A stretch of DNA of 64,000 nucleotides, taken from JAVBLP01 sp031553505. Lineage in GTDB: Bacteria > Elusimicrobiota > Endomicrobiia > Endomicrobiales > Endomicrobiaceae. The stretch covers positions 1 through 64,000 of the forward strand of contig JAVBLP010000014.1 in assembly GCA_031553505.1 (NCBI GenBank). The letters are read 5' to 3'. Shown here one piece after another: positions 48,905 to 58,186 of the stretch. Each line of letters starts with the position of its first letter. Positions within the stretch are counted from its first letter, which is position 1. The notes beneath the pieces were generated by a model. The model was given only the letters and a program-made list of their open reading frames with translations. It was not told the DNA's origin and searched no databases. The translations under genes and the position numbers were made by a program.

Positions 48905-50098
48905 ATGAATATACAGAAAACAGAAAATGAATATTTAATGCATACGTATAAACGCAATAATCTGGTTGTAAAAAAAACCAAAGGGCAGTTTATATGGGAT
49001 GAAAAAGGAAAAAAGTATCTGGATTTTTTTGCCGGTATAAGCGTGTGCAACCTTGGGCATCTTAATGACGCTGCCGTAAAAGCGGCAAAAAAACAGCTGG
49101 ATTCTTACGCGCATGTATCCAATCTCTATTACGCACCCGCGCAGGTTGAGCTCGGTCAGGAACTTGTAAAGAAAACATTTCCGAAAGGAAAGGTTTTTTT
49201 ATCTAATTCCGGCGCGGAGGCAAATGAATGTGCCATAAAACTTAGCAGGAAATGGGGAGCGCTTAGCCCTGCGAAAAACGGCAAAAAACGTTATGAAATT
49301 ATATCGTTTAACAATTCATTCCATGGCAGGACTATGGCAACTATGGCGGCTACCGGCCAGCCTAAGTTTCACGAGTATTTAAAGCCGCTTCAGGAAAAAT
49401 TTGTTTTTGCCGAGTTTAACGATATAGATTCTGTAAAAAAGCTTATAAACGATAAAACCGTTGCCATTATCATAGAACCTATTCAGGGTGAAGGCGGAAT
49501 TTGCGTTGTCACAAAAAAATTTATTAAGCAGTTAAGGACTTTGTGCGATGAAAAGAACATTCTTTTGATTTTTGATGAAATACAGTGCGGTATGGGGCGT
49601 ACTGGCAAGTTTTACGCGTTTGAAAATTTCGGCGTAAAACCTGACATAGTAACGCTTGCGAAATCTCTTGCTAACGGGCTGCCGCTGGGGGCAACGGTCG
49701 CAAATAAAAAATGCGGCGAAGCTTTTGTTTACGGAGACCACGGTTCTACATTCGGCGGGAATCCCGTTTCTTGCGCGGCGGCTTTGGCAGTCGTTAAAAC
49801 TATGACGCCGGTTTTTTTGAAAAATTCGCTTAAAACGGCGAATTATCTGCACGAAAAGCTTAACGGGCTGAAGAAAAAGTATAAAGTAATTAAAGAAGTC
49901 AGGGGCATAGGTTTTATGATAGGCGCCGAGCTTACAGTAAACGGCAAAGATATAGTATCTTTTTGTATGGATAAAGGTTTGATAATCAACTGTACGCAGG
50001 ACACTGTTTTAAGGATTCTGCCGCCTTTTATCATAACTAAAAAAGACATTGATTTTGCAGTTAAAATATTGGACGAAGCATTTTCTAAAATCAGTTAA
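48905..50098 (+). CDS. argD: Acetylornithine aminotransferase
   Basis: ArgD of 397 residues, a class-III PLP aminotransferase that makes N-acetylornithine. It shows LDFFAGISVCNLGH, VFLSNSGAEANECAIKLSR, NSFHGRTMATMAATGQ, IIEPIQGEGGI, FDEIQCGMGRTGK and the PLP lysine in TLAKSLANGLPLGA. It may also act on succinyl-diaminopimelate, but DapL makes that unnecessary here. Downstream of argB in the argBDGH cluster. Confidence 0.95.
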   Translation: MNIQKTENEYLMHTYKRNNLVVKKTKGQFIWDEKGKKYLDFFAGISVCNLGHLNDAAVKAAKKQLDSYAHVSNLYYAPAQVELGQELVKKTFPKGKVFLSNSGAEANECAIKLSRKWGALSPAKNGKKRYEIISFNNSFHGRTMATMAATGQPKFHEYLKPLQEKFVFAEFNDIDSVKKLINDKTVAIIIEPIQGEGGICVVTKKFIKQLRTLCDEKNILLIFDEIQCGMGRTGKFYAFENFGVKPDIVTLAKSLANGLPLGATVANKKCGEAFVYGDHGSTFGGNPVSCAAALAVVKTMTPVFLKNSLKTANYLHEKLNGLKKKYKVIKEVRGIGFMIGAELTVNGKDIVSFCMDKGLIINCTQDTVLRILPPFIITKKDIDFAVKILDEAFSKIS

Positions 50099-50127
50099 AA
50101 TGTAACATATAAACCAAGGAGATTGAA

Positions 50128-51342
50128 ATGGCAGACAAAGGTGCTGTGAAGAAAGTTGTTGTTGCTTACTCGGGCGGGCTGGATACGTCTATTATCCTTT
50201 CCTGGATAAAAGAGAATTATAAGTGCGAAGTTATAGCCTGTTGCGTTGACGTAGGACAGGGTAAAGAGCTTAAAGGTTTGAATGAGAAAGCCAAAAGAAC
50301 CGGCGCTTCAAAATCATATATTATAGACGCGAAAAAAGAATTCGTGACGGATTATATATATCCTGCCGTGAAAGCGGACGCTTTATATGAAAACAAATAT
50401 TATCTCGGCACTTCGCTTGCAAGGCCTGTAATCGCGGAAAAAATCGCCGAGATCGTAAAAAAAGAAAATGCCGACGCGGTATGCCACGGTTCAACCGGAA
50501 AAGGCAATGACCAGGTCCGCTTTGAACTCGCGTTTAAGGCTTTGATACCTAATGTTAAAATAATCGCCCCTTGGAGAGAGTGGAACATTAAATCCAGGGA
50601 AGACGCGATAGATTACGCGAAGAAAAGAGGTATTCCGGTTCCCGTAACAAAAGCAAAACCTTATTCTTCGGATGCAAACCTTTGGCATGTTTCGTATGAG
50701 GGCGGCATTTTGGAAGAGATGGATACCGAATATGACGAATCAATGTTCCAGATGACTGTCTCTCCGATGAAAGCGCCTAATAAGCCGACATATGTAACCA
50801 TTGCTTTTGAAAAAGGCATTCCCGTTTCTGTAAACGGCAAAAAGATGGATCCGGTTGCTTTGGTTTCAAAGCTGAATGAAATTGCCGGCTCTAACGGCAT
50901 CGGAAGAACCGATATGATCGAAAACAGGCTTGTCGGCATGAAATCAAGAGGCGTGTATGAAGCCCCTGCGGCGGCGCTTTTATATTCTGCCCATCAGGAA
51001 CTTGAAACTCTTGCTTTGGATAGAGACACTCTTCACTATAAACAGGAACTTTCGCATAAATTCGCGGAGCTCGCATATTATGGCCAGTGGTTTTCTCCGC
51101 TTATGGAAGCCTTAAATGCGTTTGTGGATGACACACAAAAATATGTGACTGGTTCAATTAAATTGAAACTTTATAAGGGAAACATAATTCCTGCCGCAAG
51201 GGAAGCAAAATATTCATTGTACTGGGAAAAACTTGCCACTTTCGGAGAGGATGACATTTACAACCAGAAAGACGCGGAAGGGTTTATCAATTTATTCGGG
51301 CTGCCTACGAAAGTGCAGGCTATTATGCGCAAAAAAAAATAA
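50128..51342 (+). CDS. argG: Argininosuccinate synthase
   Basis: ArgG of 404 residues, which joins citrulline and aspartate with ATP. It shows the PP-loop AYSGGLDTSIIL, HGSTGKGNDQVRFEL, SSDANLWHVSYEGG and IENRLVGMKSRGVYE, all characteristic. CAAGGAG precedes the ATG. The stop is followed after six bases by palindromic repeat F and then argH 171 bases on. Confidence 0.97.
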   Translation: MADKGAVKKVVVAYSGGLDTSIILSWIKENYKCEVIACCVDVGQGKELKGLNEKAKRTGASKSYIIDAKKEFVTDYIYPAVKADALYENKYYLGTSLARPVIAEKIAEIVKKENADAVCHGSTGKGNDQVRFELAFKALIPNVKIIAPWREWNIKSREDAIDYAKKRGIPVPVTKAKPYSSDANLWHVSYEGGILEEMDTEYDESMFQMTVSPMKAPNKPTYVTIAFEKGIPVSVNGKKMDPVALVSKLNEIAGSNGIGRTDMIENRLVGMKSRGVYEAPAAALLYSAHQELETLALDRDTLHYKQELSHKFAELAYYGQWFSPLMEALNAFVDDTQKYVTGSIKLKLYKGNIIPAAREAKYSLYWEKLATFGEDDIYNQKDAEGFINLFGLPTKVQAIMRKKK

Positions 51343-51348
51343 TTTAAG

Positions 51349-51455
51349 AGCACATCGTCTTTTGCGGTTACGCTGCCTTACACTCCGCCTCGCGTACTTT
51401 GGTTTTATACGCGTCGGCGTCGAAAGCGTTGCCTAACCACAAAATACTTCGTGCT
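51349..51455 (+). repeat. Stop-proximal palindromic repeat, copy F (after argG)
   Basis: A 107-bp imperfect palindrome. Ends AGCAC (51349-51353) / GTGCT (51451-51455) are perfect. TTTTGCGGTTA pairs with TAACCACAAAA with one C-A mismatch. The inner hairpin CGCGTA (at about 51391) returns as TACGCG around 51408-51413. It occupies most of the argG-argH gap. Confidence 0.72.
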
Positions 51456-51513
51456 AATGACATAAGGGCACATATATAAAAGTCTTATTAACGGCATATT
51501 TTAGAGGTTATTA

Positions 51514-52872
51514 ATGAAAAAATTAGATTTTGAACAGTTTATCGGTTCGTTTTCTTTTGACGGCAGGCTTGCGGAAGCGGATATTTCGGGCTCAACAGCA
51601 CACGTGCGCATGCTTGTCAAAACAAAGATTATTAAACCTGCGGAAGGCAAAAAAATAATTGCCGGTTTGAACTCTATTTTGAAAAACCTCAAAAACGGAT
51701 GGAAACTTCCTAAAGAGGAAGACGTTCATTTTGCCGTTGAAAAAGAACTTATAAAAAGGATAGGGCCTGTAGGCGGCAAGATGCACACGGCAAGAAGCCG
51801 CAACGATCAGGTTGCTGCCGATTTACGCATTTACTTGAGGGAAGAAACTGATAAATGCATAGAACTCGTTAAATCTTTTCAGAAAACGCTCATTAATCTG
51901 GCGCAGTCTAATATAAACGTAATAATGCCGGGTTTTACGCATTTGCAGCCGGCGCAGCCGGTTTTGGCGTCGCATCACCTGCTTGCGTATTTTTGGATGA
52001 TGGAAAGGGATATTGAAAGGCTTAAAGACTGCCGTAAAAGAATAAACGTACTTCCGCTTGGAAGCGCCGCGTTGGCAGGGACTTCATTTAAGATAGACAG
52101 GAATTACACCGCAAAGCTACTAGGTTTTGACAGTGTATGCGAAAACTCGCTTGACGGAGTGAGCGACAGGGATTTTGCAATTGAATTTGTATCCTGTATG
52201 TCTTTAATTGCGCTTCATTTGACGCGTTTTTGCGAAGAGATTATTTTGTGGATGAATCCGGAGTTCGGATATATTAAAATAGCCGACAGATTTACTTCCG
52301 GTTCGTCAATAATGCCTCAGAAAAGGAATCCTGACTGCGCGGAAGTAATCCGCGGCAAATCCGGCAGGGTTTTTGGCGATTTAACGGCCTTGCTTACTAT
52401 AGTAAAAGGGCTTCCTCTTGCGTATAACAGGGATTTGCAGGAAGACAAACCGCCCGTCTTTGACGCTGCCGACAATGTAAAAATATGCCTTGAAGTTATG
52501 AATGAAATGGCTGCAAGCATGAAGTTTGTCAGGGAAAGAACTTTAAAGAGCACCGAAAAAGGCTTTATCGCCGCTACTGAAATCGCGGACTACCTTGCAA
52601 GGAAAGGGATTCCTTTCAGGGAAGCCCACGGAATAGTTAAAGATATAGTTTCTTACTGCGCGGGCAGTTCAAAAACTTTGCAGAGTTTATCTTTGCAGGA
52701 ATTAAATAAATTTGCTCCGAAACATTACCCCGCGTTTAAAAACGATATTTTTAAATATATAAGCACGGAAAATATTGTTGCCGCAAAAACTTCTTACGGC
52801 GGCACATCGAAAAAATCCGTTTTGAAGCAGATAGAATCTGCAAAAAACGCACTCGGACGGAAAAAGATATGA
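51514..52872 (+). CDS. argH: Argininosuccinate lyase
   Basis: ArgH of 452 residues, the last step to arginine, releasing fumarate. It shows SRNDQVAADLRIYL, MPGFTHLQPAQPVLASHHLL and the fumarase/ASL-family signature GSSIMPQKRNPD. Its stop overlaps the start of the TolC-like gene by four bases, which ties an arginine gene to an envelope module. Confidence 0.96.
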   Translation: MKKLDFEQFIGSFSFDGRLAEADISGSTAHVRMLVKTKIIKPAEGKKIIAGLNSILKNLKNGWKLPKEEDVHFAVEKELIKRIGPVGGKMHTARSRNDQVAADLRIYLREETDKCIELVKSFQKTLINLAQSNINVIMPGFTHLQPAQPVLASHHLLAYFWMMERDIERLKDCRKRINVLPLGSAALAGTSFKIDRNYTAKLLGFDSVCENSLDGVSDRDFAIEFVSCMSLIALHLTRFCEEIILWMNPEFGYIKIADRFTSGSSIMPQKRNPDCAEVIRGKSGRVFGDLTALLTIVKGLPLAYNRDLQEDKPPVFDAADNVKICLEVMNEMAASMKFVRERTLKSTEKGFIAATEIADYLARKGIPFREAHGIVKDIVSYCAGSSKTLQSLSLQELNKFAPKHYPAFKNDIFKYISTENIVAAKTSYGGTSKKSVLKQIESAKNALGRKKI

Positions 52873-54053
52873 AAAAAACAATACTTTTACTTGCCGCTCT
52901 TGCCGTTTTTTTTGGGCAAAACCTGTACGCGCAAAGCTATGAAAGGGTTTTGACTGAAGATTCAAGCATACAGGCGGCTATAGCGATTAATCACGAAATA
53001 TTGATACAGTCGCAAAACGTAGAATTTGCGAGGCAGAGGATAAAAGAGTCGCAGTCTTTGTATTTCCCCAATATTGACTTAAATCTTAATGTTTCAAGGT
53101 TTAATAATGCGGAACCTATGATCATAATGGGCGAACTGTCACCGTCCCCCATATATCTGCCTGATCTCAATAAAGACGTTTATTTTTCGACAAGACTTTC
53201 CATCTGGCAGAGCCTTTACGCGGGCGGCAGGATTAAGACAACAAACAAGCTTGCGGAAATTAACATGAATAAGGTAAAAAACGAAGAAAACCTTGTCAGA
53301 ATAAAAGTTGTAAACGGCGTAAAAGCCGCTTTTAACGAATGCTTATTCCAGCGCACAAAACTCAACCTTTATAATGAAACCCTGAAAAAGGCGGAGGGCA
53401 GAAAAATAAGGATGACATCTGCCGAAATTGAAGATATGAACAGAAGTGCAGATATCGCGCAGTTTAAGTACGATCAGGCGCTTCTTAATCTTTTAAGCAC
53501 TATAGGTCTTGAACTTAACACTATGGCAGACATTTCAGGAGAATTTAAGCCAAAAATAAAGAATATAGATTTAAACCAGTGCCTTCTTCTCGCGTACCAG
53601 TTTAAGCCCGAGATGCAGATGACGCAGTACCAGGAATCCATCGACGGTTTAATGGTTAATCTTCTTTCAATGCAAAGATACCCGACAATATCAGTCGGAG
53701 CGGCACAGGAATGGCTCGGCGACAGGGTAATCGGGGATGAAAGCAGCTGGTATGTGGCAATTAACGCCAATATTCCGATATTTGACGGCGGCAGCGCTTT
53801 TGCAAGGTTAAAGCAAGGGAAGATAAACGCCAGAGAGGCGACGCTTAAAAGATCTAAAACCGAAGACGAAATACGCCTGAGCGTCAGTAAGGCATATTTG
53901 GAGTATGATTTCTGGAAAAAACAGGCGGCAAAAATAAAACTTTTTGATAAAGATGCGAACTATACTGAAAAAGAGCTGGAAATAATCAATAATCTCAACA
54001 AGTCTTTTTACGCTTTAGAGTTTGCGATCGGCGTACAGCTGGATTCGTATTAA
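52869..54053 (+). CDS. TolC-family outer-membrane protein
   Basis: A 394-residue outer-membrane protein: signal peptide (MKKTILLLAALAVFFGQNLYA), then two helical-hairpin/strand repeats typical of TolC-type exit ducts (SIQAAIAINHEILIQSQNVEFARQR, FPNIDLNLNVSRFNN, and the second YPTISVGAAQEWL, VAINANIPIFDGGSAFARLKQGK). It is shorter than E. coli TolC. No membrane-fusion or pump gene is adjacent in this window, so the inner-membrane partner is unknown. It is followed after three bases by a patatin gene and a TPR gene. Confidence 0.85.
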   Translation: MKKTILLLAALAVFFGQNLYAQSYERVLTEDSSIQAAIAINHEILIQSQNVEFARQRIKESQSLYFPNIDLNLNVSRFNNAEPMIIMGELSPSPIYLPDLNKDVYFSTRLSIWQSLYAGGRIKTTNKLAEINMNKVKNEENLVRIKVVNGVKAAFNECLFQRTKLNLYNETLKKAEGRKIRMTSAEIEDMNRSADIAQFKYDQALLNLLSTIGLELNTMADISGEFKPKIKNIDLNQCLLLAYQFKPEMQMTQYQESIDGLMVNLLSMQRYPTISVGAAQEWLGDRVIGDESSWYVAINANIPIFDGGSAFARLKQGKINAREATLKRSKTEDEIRLSVSKAYLEYDFWKKQAAKIKLFDKDANYTEKELEIINNLNKSFYALEFAIGVQLDSY

Positions 54054-54056
54054 AAT

Positions 54057-55010
54057 ATGAGAAAGATTTTAGTTCTATCAGCTTTTTTATTGTTTTTCTG
54101 CTCAGCTTCTTCCGCATCGTCAATTTTTGATTTTGATGAGGAAGAATTTTTGACTAACCTGTTATGGCACAGGGTTTTAAAGCTTCCTGACAATGAGAAA
54201 CCGAAAGTAGCGCTGGTTTTGGGCGGCGGAGGGGCAAGAGGTTTTGCCCATATAGGGGTTTTCAGGGTTTTACAGGAAGAACAGGTTCCTATAGATTTGG
54301 TGGTAGGCACAAGCATAGGCTCCATTGCCGGCGCGTTTTACTGCGCAGGCATACCCGTTGAAAAAATAGAGAGCCTTGCCAAAGAAATAAACTGGAAAAC
54401 CGTCTCTAACTTCGGCGTACCTTCAATAATAAGCATGTTTCTAAATGAAAAACTTCTCTCAAATAAGCAGATGGAAGAGTTTATACACGATAATATCGGC
54501 GATATGCGTTTTGACCAGCTTAAGACGCCTCTTATATGCGTGGCTACGGATTTAAATACTGGTGAAAGGGTGCTTTTGCGCGAAGGCAGCGTAAGTTTTG
54601 CCGCAAGGGCAAGCGCAACGATGCCTGGTTTTTTCCAACCGGTTGAATACAGGCAGAGATATCTGGTTGACGGCGGACTTGCCGAAAACGTTCCGGTTGG
54701 CGTGGCAAAACTTTTTAACCCTGACGTTATAATTGCCGTTGCGGTTTCGGCTGATATCACAAAAAACACCACTGATAATGTTTTTTCCACCCTTTTACAG
54801 GCTATTTATATACAAGGAAGCGCTCTGGACCAGGAGCATCTGCGCCTGGCGGATGTTATAATACGCCCGTCCGTGGGTGAGATGTCCTCGGCAGATTTAA
54901 AGAACGCGTATAAGACCATCGATAAAGGTTTTATTGCGACAAAATTTGCTTTAAGAAATATAAAAATCGCTATTATAAATAAAACCCAGGAGAAGTATTT
55001 AATTGAATAA
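54057..55010 (+). CDS. Patatin-like phospholipase (RssA-like), exported
   Basis: A 317-residue patatin-family serine lipase/esterase. A signal peptide (MRKILVLSAFLLFFCSASSA) suggests a periplasmic location. The oxyanion loop LVLGGGGARGFAHIGVF, the nucleophile elbow GTSIGSIAG (Ser), and the catalytic Asp in LVDGGLAENVPV are intact. It lies between the TolC-like and TPR genes (eight-base overlap with the latter). Resembles RssA/YjjU; likely substrate lipids, not shown. Confidence 0.88.
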   Translation: MRKILVLSAFLLFFCSASSASSIFDFDEEEFLTNLLWHRVLKLPDNEKPKVALVLGGGGARGFAHIGVFRVLQEEQVPIDLVVGTSIGSIAGAFYCAGIPVEKIESLAKEINWKTVSNFGVPSIISMFLNEKLLSNKQMEEFIHDNIGDMRFDQLKTPLICVATDLNTGERVLLREGSVSFAARASATMPGFFQPVEYRQRYLVDGGLAENVPVGVAKLFNPDVIIAVAVSADITKNTTDNVFSTLLQAIYIQGSALDQEHLRLADVIIRPSVGEMSSADLKNAYKTIDKGFIATKFALRNIKIAIINKTQEKYLIE

Positions 55011-56055
55011 GGCGGTTGTGTTACTGTTATCTTTTTTTATGGTTTTATCCGCGGGTGTTTTGTTTGCAGCGGATGAAGTTATTATTACGGATTCTGATGA
55101 TGTAAAGCTTTCCTCTGATGTGTATGAAATGTCCCTTAAGATAGATAACGCAAAAAATAAAAAAGAAGAAATTGCCCTTCTTGAAGAGTTTGCGCAGATG
55201 CTGCATAAATCCGGACAGTACGCCGCCGCAGAAAACTTGTATAAGGCTTTGTTGGAAGAAAAAGTTTCCAAAAAAAAACGGTTTCAATATAATGTCAGTT
55301 TAGGGGATATTTACGCGTTACAAAAAAACTATACTTTAAGCCTCGACAGTTACAGAAAAGCTGAAGCTTTGTACAAAAAAAACCTTGATTTGAAGCTTAA
55401 AACAGGTGACATCCTTTATAAAAGCAATTTATATAACCTTGCGGAACAAAACTTTCTTGAAGCGCTAAATATAGATAAAGATTCGGATTACGCCAAAAGG
55501 CGGCTGGGGGATATCTATTTCAGCCAGTTAAGGTATTCAAAAGCTTTAGAGTATTACGGTTCCGTAAAAAACGTTTCAATAGACAAAGAGCTTGTTGTAA
55601 ATATGGCGCTTTGTTATAGAAGCCTTGATAAAACCGATGAAGCTATAGCGCTGACCGGCGATTACCTTTTACGCCATGGCAATGATGATGAGGTTTTCTT
55701 TTTGTCCGGATTGTTATATGCAGACAAACGAATGTATGATTCTGCCGAAGAACAGTTTTCAAAATCTATAGCCGCAAACGATAAAAATTACATTGTTTAT
55801 GTTTATCTTGCCGCAATCTATATGGAAAACGACAAAGTTAAGAAAGCCAAAAAATATTTGGATAAAGCTTACAGCCTGAATCCGTCATATTCAACCATAG
55901 ATTTGATGTACTCTGAAATAGCGTATAAAATGGGCAGGATTTATGAGGCGCGAAGGTACGCGCATAATGCTTCCCTTAAGGCAAAAACCCCGTTTGTTAA
56001 AGAATATGCCCAAAAGATGATAGATTTTTTAAATAACAAGAAAGGCGCGTTTTGA
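55003..56055 (+). CDS. Exported TPR-repeat protein
   Basis: A 350-residue protein with a signal peptide (MNKAVVLLLSFFMVLSAGVLFA) and about seven tetratricopeptide repeats of 34 residues (for example QYAAAENLYKALLEEKVSKK, TLSLDSYRKAEALYKKNLDL, YSKALEYYGSVKN), thus a periplasmic protein-interaction scaffold. Starts at TTG 55003 with AGGAG before it and an eight-base overlap with the patatin gene. No enzymatic domain. It probably works with the patatin and TolC-like proteins, by context only. The lysA promoter lies over its stop codon. Confidence 0.85.
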   Translation: MNKAVVLLLSFFMVLSAGVLFAADEVIITDSDDVKLSSDVYEMSLKIDNAKNKKEEIALLEEFAQMLHKSGQYAAAENLYKALLEEKVSKKKRFQYNVSLGDIYALQKNYTLSLDSYRKAEALYKKNLDLKLKTGDILYKSNLYNLAEQNFLEALNIDKDSDYAKRRLGDIYFSQLRYSKALEYYGSVKNVSIDKELVVNMALCYRSLDKTDEAIALTGDYLLRHGNDDEVFFLSGLLYADKRMYDSAEEQFSKSIAANDKNYIVYVYLAAIYMENDKVKKAKKYLDKAYSLNPSYSTIDLMYSEIAYKMGRIYEARRYAHNASLKAKTPFVKEYAQKMIDFLNNKKGAF

Positions 56056-56080
56056 CACCATGACGGAGATTTGGTATCAT
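56052..56080 (+). promoter_or_regulatory. Sigma-70 promoter of lysA-dap operon
   Basis: TTGACA (56052-56057), 17 bases, TATCAT (56075-56080). The -35 box overlaps the TPR gene stop (56053-56055). The start near 56087 leaves a leader of under 20 bases before lysA: too short for a lysine riboswitch. Confidence 0.8.
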
Positions 56081-56104
56081 TAATGCTAAAAAACAGGAGA
56101 GAAG

Positions 56105-57337
56105 ATGTTAAGGTTCAAAGGCAAAGATTTATATATAGAAAACGTAAAACTTGCTGAAATTGCAAAGAAATTTGGCACAAGCGTTTTTGTGTATTCTAAA
56201 AATCAGATTATAAAAAACTTTGATAATTATAAAAAAGCCGTTAAATCAAAAGACGCGCTGATTTGTTTTGCGTGCAAAACAAATTCTAACGGCATGATAT
56301 TAAAAACTCTTTCAACTCTTGGTGCTGGCGCAGATACTACTTCCGGCGGGGAGATTTACAGGTGTTTAAAAGCCGGTTTCAGCCCTTCTAAAATTGTATA
56401 TGCGGGCGTCGGCAAAACTGCTGAAGAGGTTGAATATGCCCTAAAGAGTAAGATTCTTATGTTTAACGTAGAATCTTTTGAAGAACTTACAGCGATAAAT
56501 AAAATCGCAGGAAAACTTAAAACCAAGGCAAAAATCGCTTTCAGGATAAACCCTAATGTTGACCCTGACACGCATTCTTATATAGTAACCGGCAAAAAAG
56601 GCACAAAATTCGGTATTCCTTATGAAGACGCGGTCTGCGCTTATATGGCCGCAAAAAAGCTTAAAAATGTTTTGCCTGTCGGCATACATACTCATATAGG
56701 TTCACAGATTCTTGATACCGCGCCGTTTACGCTTGCAGCGAAAAAAGTAAAAAAGCTTGTCGGCGAAATAGAAGCAGGCGGAGTAAAGATTGAGTACATC
56801 AACTGCGGCGGAGGGCTTGGCATAGAATACTGTAAAAATGACAAAGCGCCTTTGCCAAAAGATCTTGTTTCAGGCATATTTCCTTTGTTTGGCAAAGACA
56901 AAAAGTTTATTTTTGAACCGGGAAGGTCAATAATCGGCAATGCGGGCCACCTTTTAACGAAAGTTATATACAGAAAAACGTCCGGAGGAAAAAGCTTTTT
57001 AATAACTGACGCGGGAATGAATGATTTGATAAGGCCGACTTTGTATGAGGCATACCACGATATAGTGCCGGTTAAGAAAACCTCTGCACTGAAAGTTAAA
57101 ACGGACGTAGTGGGGCCCATTTGCGAAAGCGGGGATTTTATGGGTAAAGACAGGATGCTTCCCGTTTTGGAGCAGGGTGAGTATTTGCTGGTAAAGTGCG
57201 CGGGAGCATATGGCGCGGCAATGTCATCGCAGTATAATTCAAGACCGCTTTTGCCCGAAGTAATGGTTGACGGAAATAAAGCTTCGCTCATAAGAAAAAG
57301 AGGAACATATAAAGATTTAACATTAAACGAGATATAA
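56105..57337 (+). CDS. lysA: Diaminopimelate decarboxylase
   Basis: LysA of 410 residues, a PLP enzyme that converts meso-diaminopimelate to lysine. It shows the PLP lysine in CFACKTNSN, TTSGGEIYRCLKAGF, HTHIGSQILDTAPF, INCGGGLGIEY, EPGRSIIGNAG and CESGDFMGKDR. Signals of the alternative arginine/ornithine decarboxylases are absent. It starts the lysA-dapF-dapA-dapB-dapL operon, one base before dapF. Confidence 0.96.
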   Translation: MLRFKGKDLYIENVKLAEIAKKFGTSVFVYSKNQIIKNFDNYKKAVKSKDALICFACKTNSNGMILKTLSTLGAGADTTSGGEIYRCLKAGFSPSKIVYAGVGKTAEEVEYALKSKILMFNVESFEELTAINKIAGKLKTKAKIAFRINPNVDPDTHSYIVTGKKGTKFGIPYEDAVCAYMAAKKLKNVLPVGIHTHIGSQILDTAPFTLAAKKVKKLVGEIEAGGVKIEYINCGGGLGIEYCKNDKAPLPKDLVSGIFPLFGKDKKFIFEPGRSIIGNAGHLLTKVIYRKTSGGKSFLITDAGMNDLIRPTLYEAYHDIVPVKKTSALKVKTDVVGPICESGDFMGKDRMLPVLEQGEYLLVKCAGAYGAAMSSQYNSRPLLPEVMVDGNKASLIRKRGTYKDLTLNEI

Positions 57338-57338
57338 A

Positions 57339-58151
57339 ATGAATATAAATTTTTCAAAACTTACTGCGGCAGGAAATGATTTTGTTTTAATAGACAACAG
57401 GGAAAGCATAATTTCCGCTGAAAGCTACCCGTCGCTCGCAAAAACGCTTTGTGACAGAAGGTATTCTGTCGGAGCGGACGGACTTATCCTGCTTGAAAAA
57501 AGCAAAACAAATGATTTTAGAATGAAATACTTTAATTCTGACGGTTCCCACGCAACTATGTGTGGCAACGGCGGAAGGTCTATCGCCAAATTTGCTTATG
57601 AAATAAAAGCGGCTGGCGCAAAAATGTCATTTGAAACAGACGCTGGGCTTATAAACGCTGAAATTGTTTCCGGTGATACAGTAAAGCTCGATTTATACGA
57701 CCCTAAAGATTTGAAAAGAGGCCTTCACGCGGAAGCGGAAGGCAAGGTATTTGATATTGACTTTATCAATACCGGAGTTCCTCACGCGGTTATTTTTGTT
57801 GAAGATATTGAAAAGACGGATATCGTTAAATTTGGCAGAGCTGTAAGAAATCATCAAATTTTTGCTCCTTCCGGCACAAATGTGAATTTTGTACAGGTTA
57901 CGGATAATAATACCCTTTTGGTGCGCACTTATGAAAGAGGCGTTGAAGATGAAACGCTTGCCTGCGGAACGGGGATTACGGCTTCTTCAATAATAGCTGT
58001 TTTGAATGGGCTGGCGGAGTCGCCTGTTAATATAATAGCAAGAGGCGGGGACAGGCTTTCCGTTTCTTTTAACGTTAAAAATGATGTTATCACAAATGTG
58101 GTGCTGGAAGGCCCCGCCGTGATAAGTTTTAAAGGAACTGTTGAGATTTAG
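57339..58151 (+). CDS. dapF: Diaminopimelate epimerase
   Basis: DapF of 270 residues, which turns LL- into meso-diaminopimelate. The two catalytic cysteines lie in MCGNGGRSIAKFAYE and LACGTGITAS, with the N-terminal KLTAAGNDFVLIDN. It links DapL (which makes LL-DAP) with LysA and with cell-wall synthesis. Confidence 0.97.
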   Translation: MNINFSKLTAAGNDFVLIDNRESIISAESYPSLAKTLCDRRYSVGADGLILLEKSKTNDFRMKYFNSDGSHATMCGNGGRSIAKFAYEIKAAGAKMSFETDAGLINAEIVSGDTVKLDLYDPKDLKRGLHAEAEGKVFDIDFINTGVPHAVIFVEDIEKTDIVKFGRAVRNHQIFAPSGTNVNFVQVTDNNTLLVRTYERGVEDETLACGTGITASSIIAVLNGLAESPVNIIARGGDRLSVSFNVKNDVITNVVLEGPAVISFKGTVEI

Positions 58152-58186
58152 CAATAATTACGGAGGCAATGTCTCCAGGGGGATTT

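Noticed and set aside
56081..56104. Lysine riboswitch before lysA
   Set aside because: The promoter leaves too little leader, and the bases before it are coding for the TPR protein.
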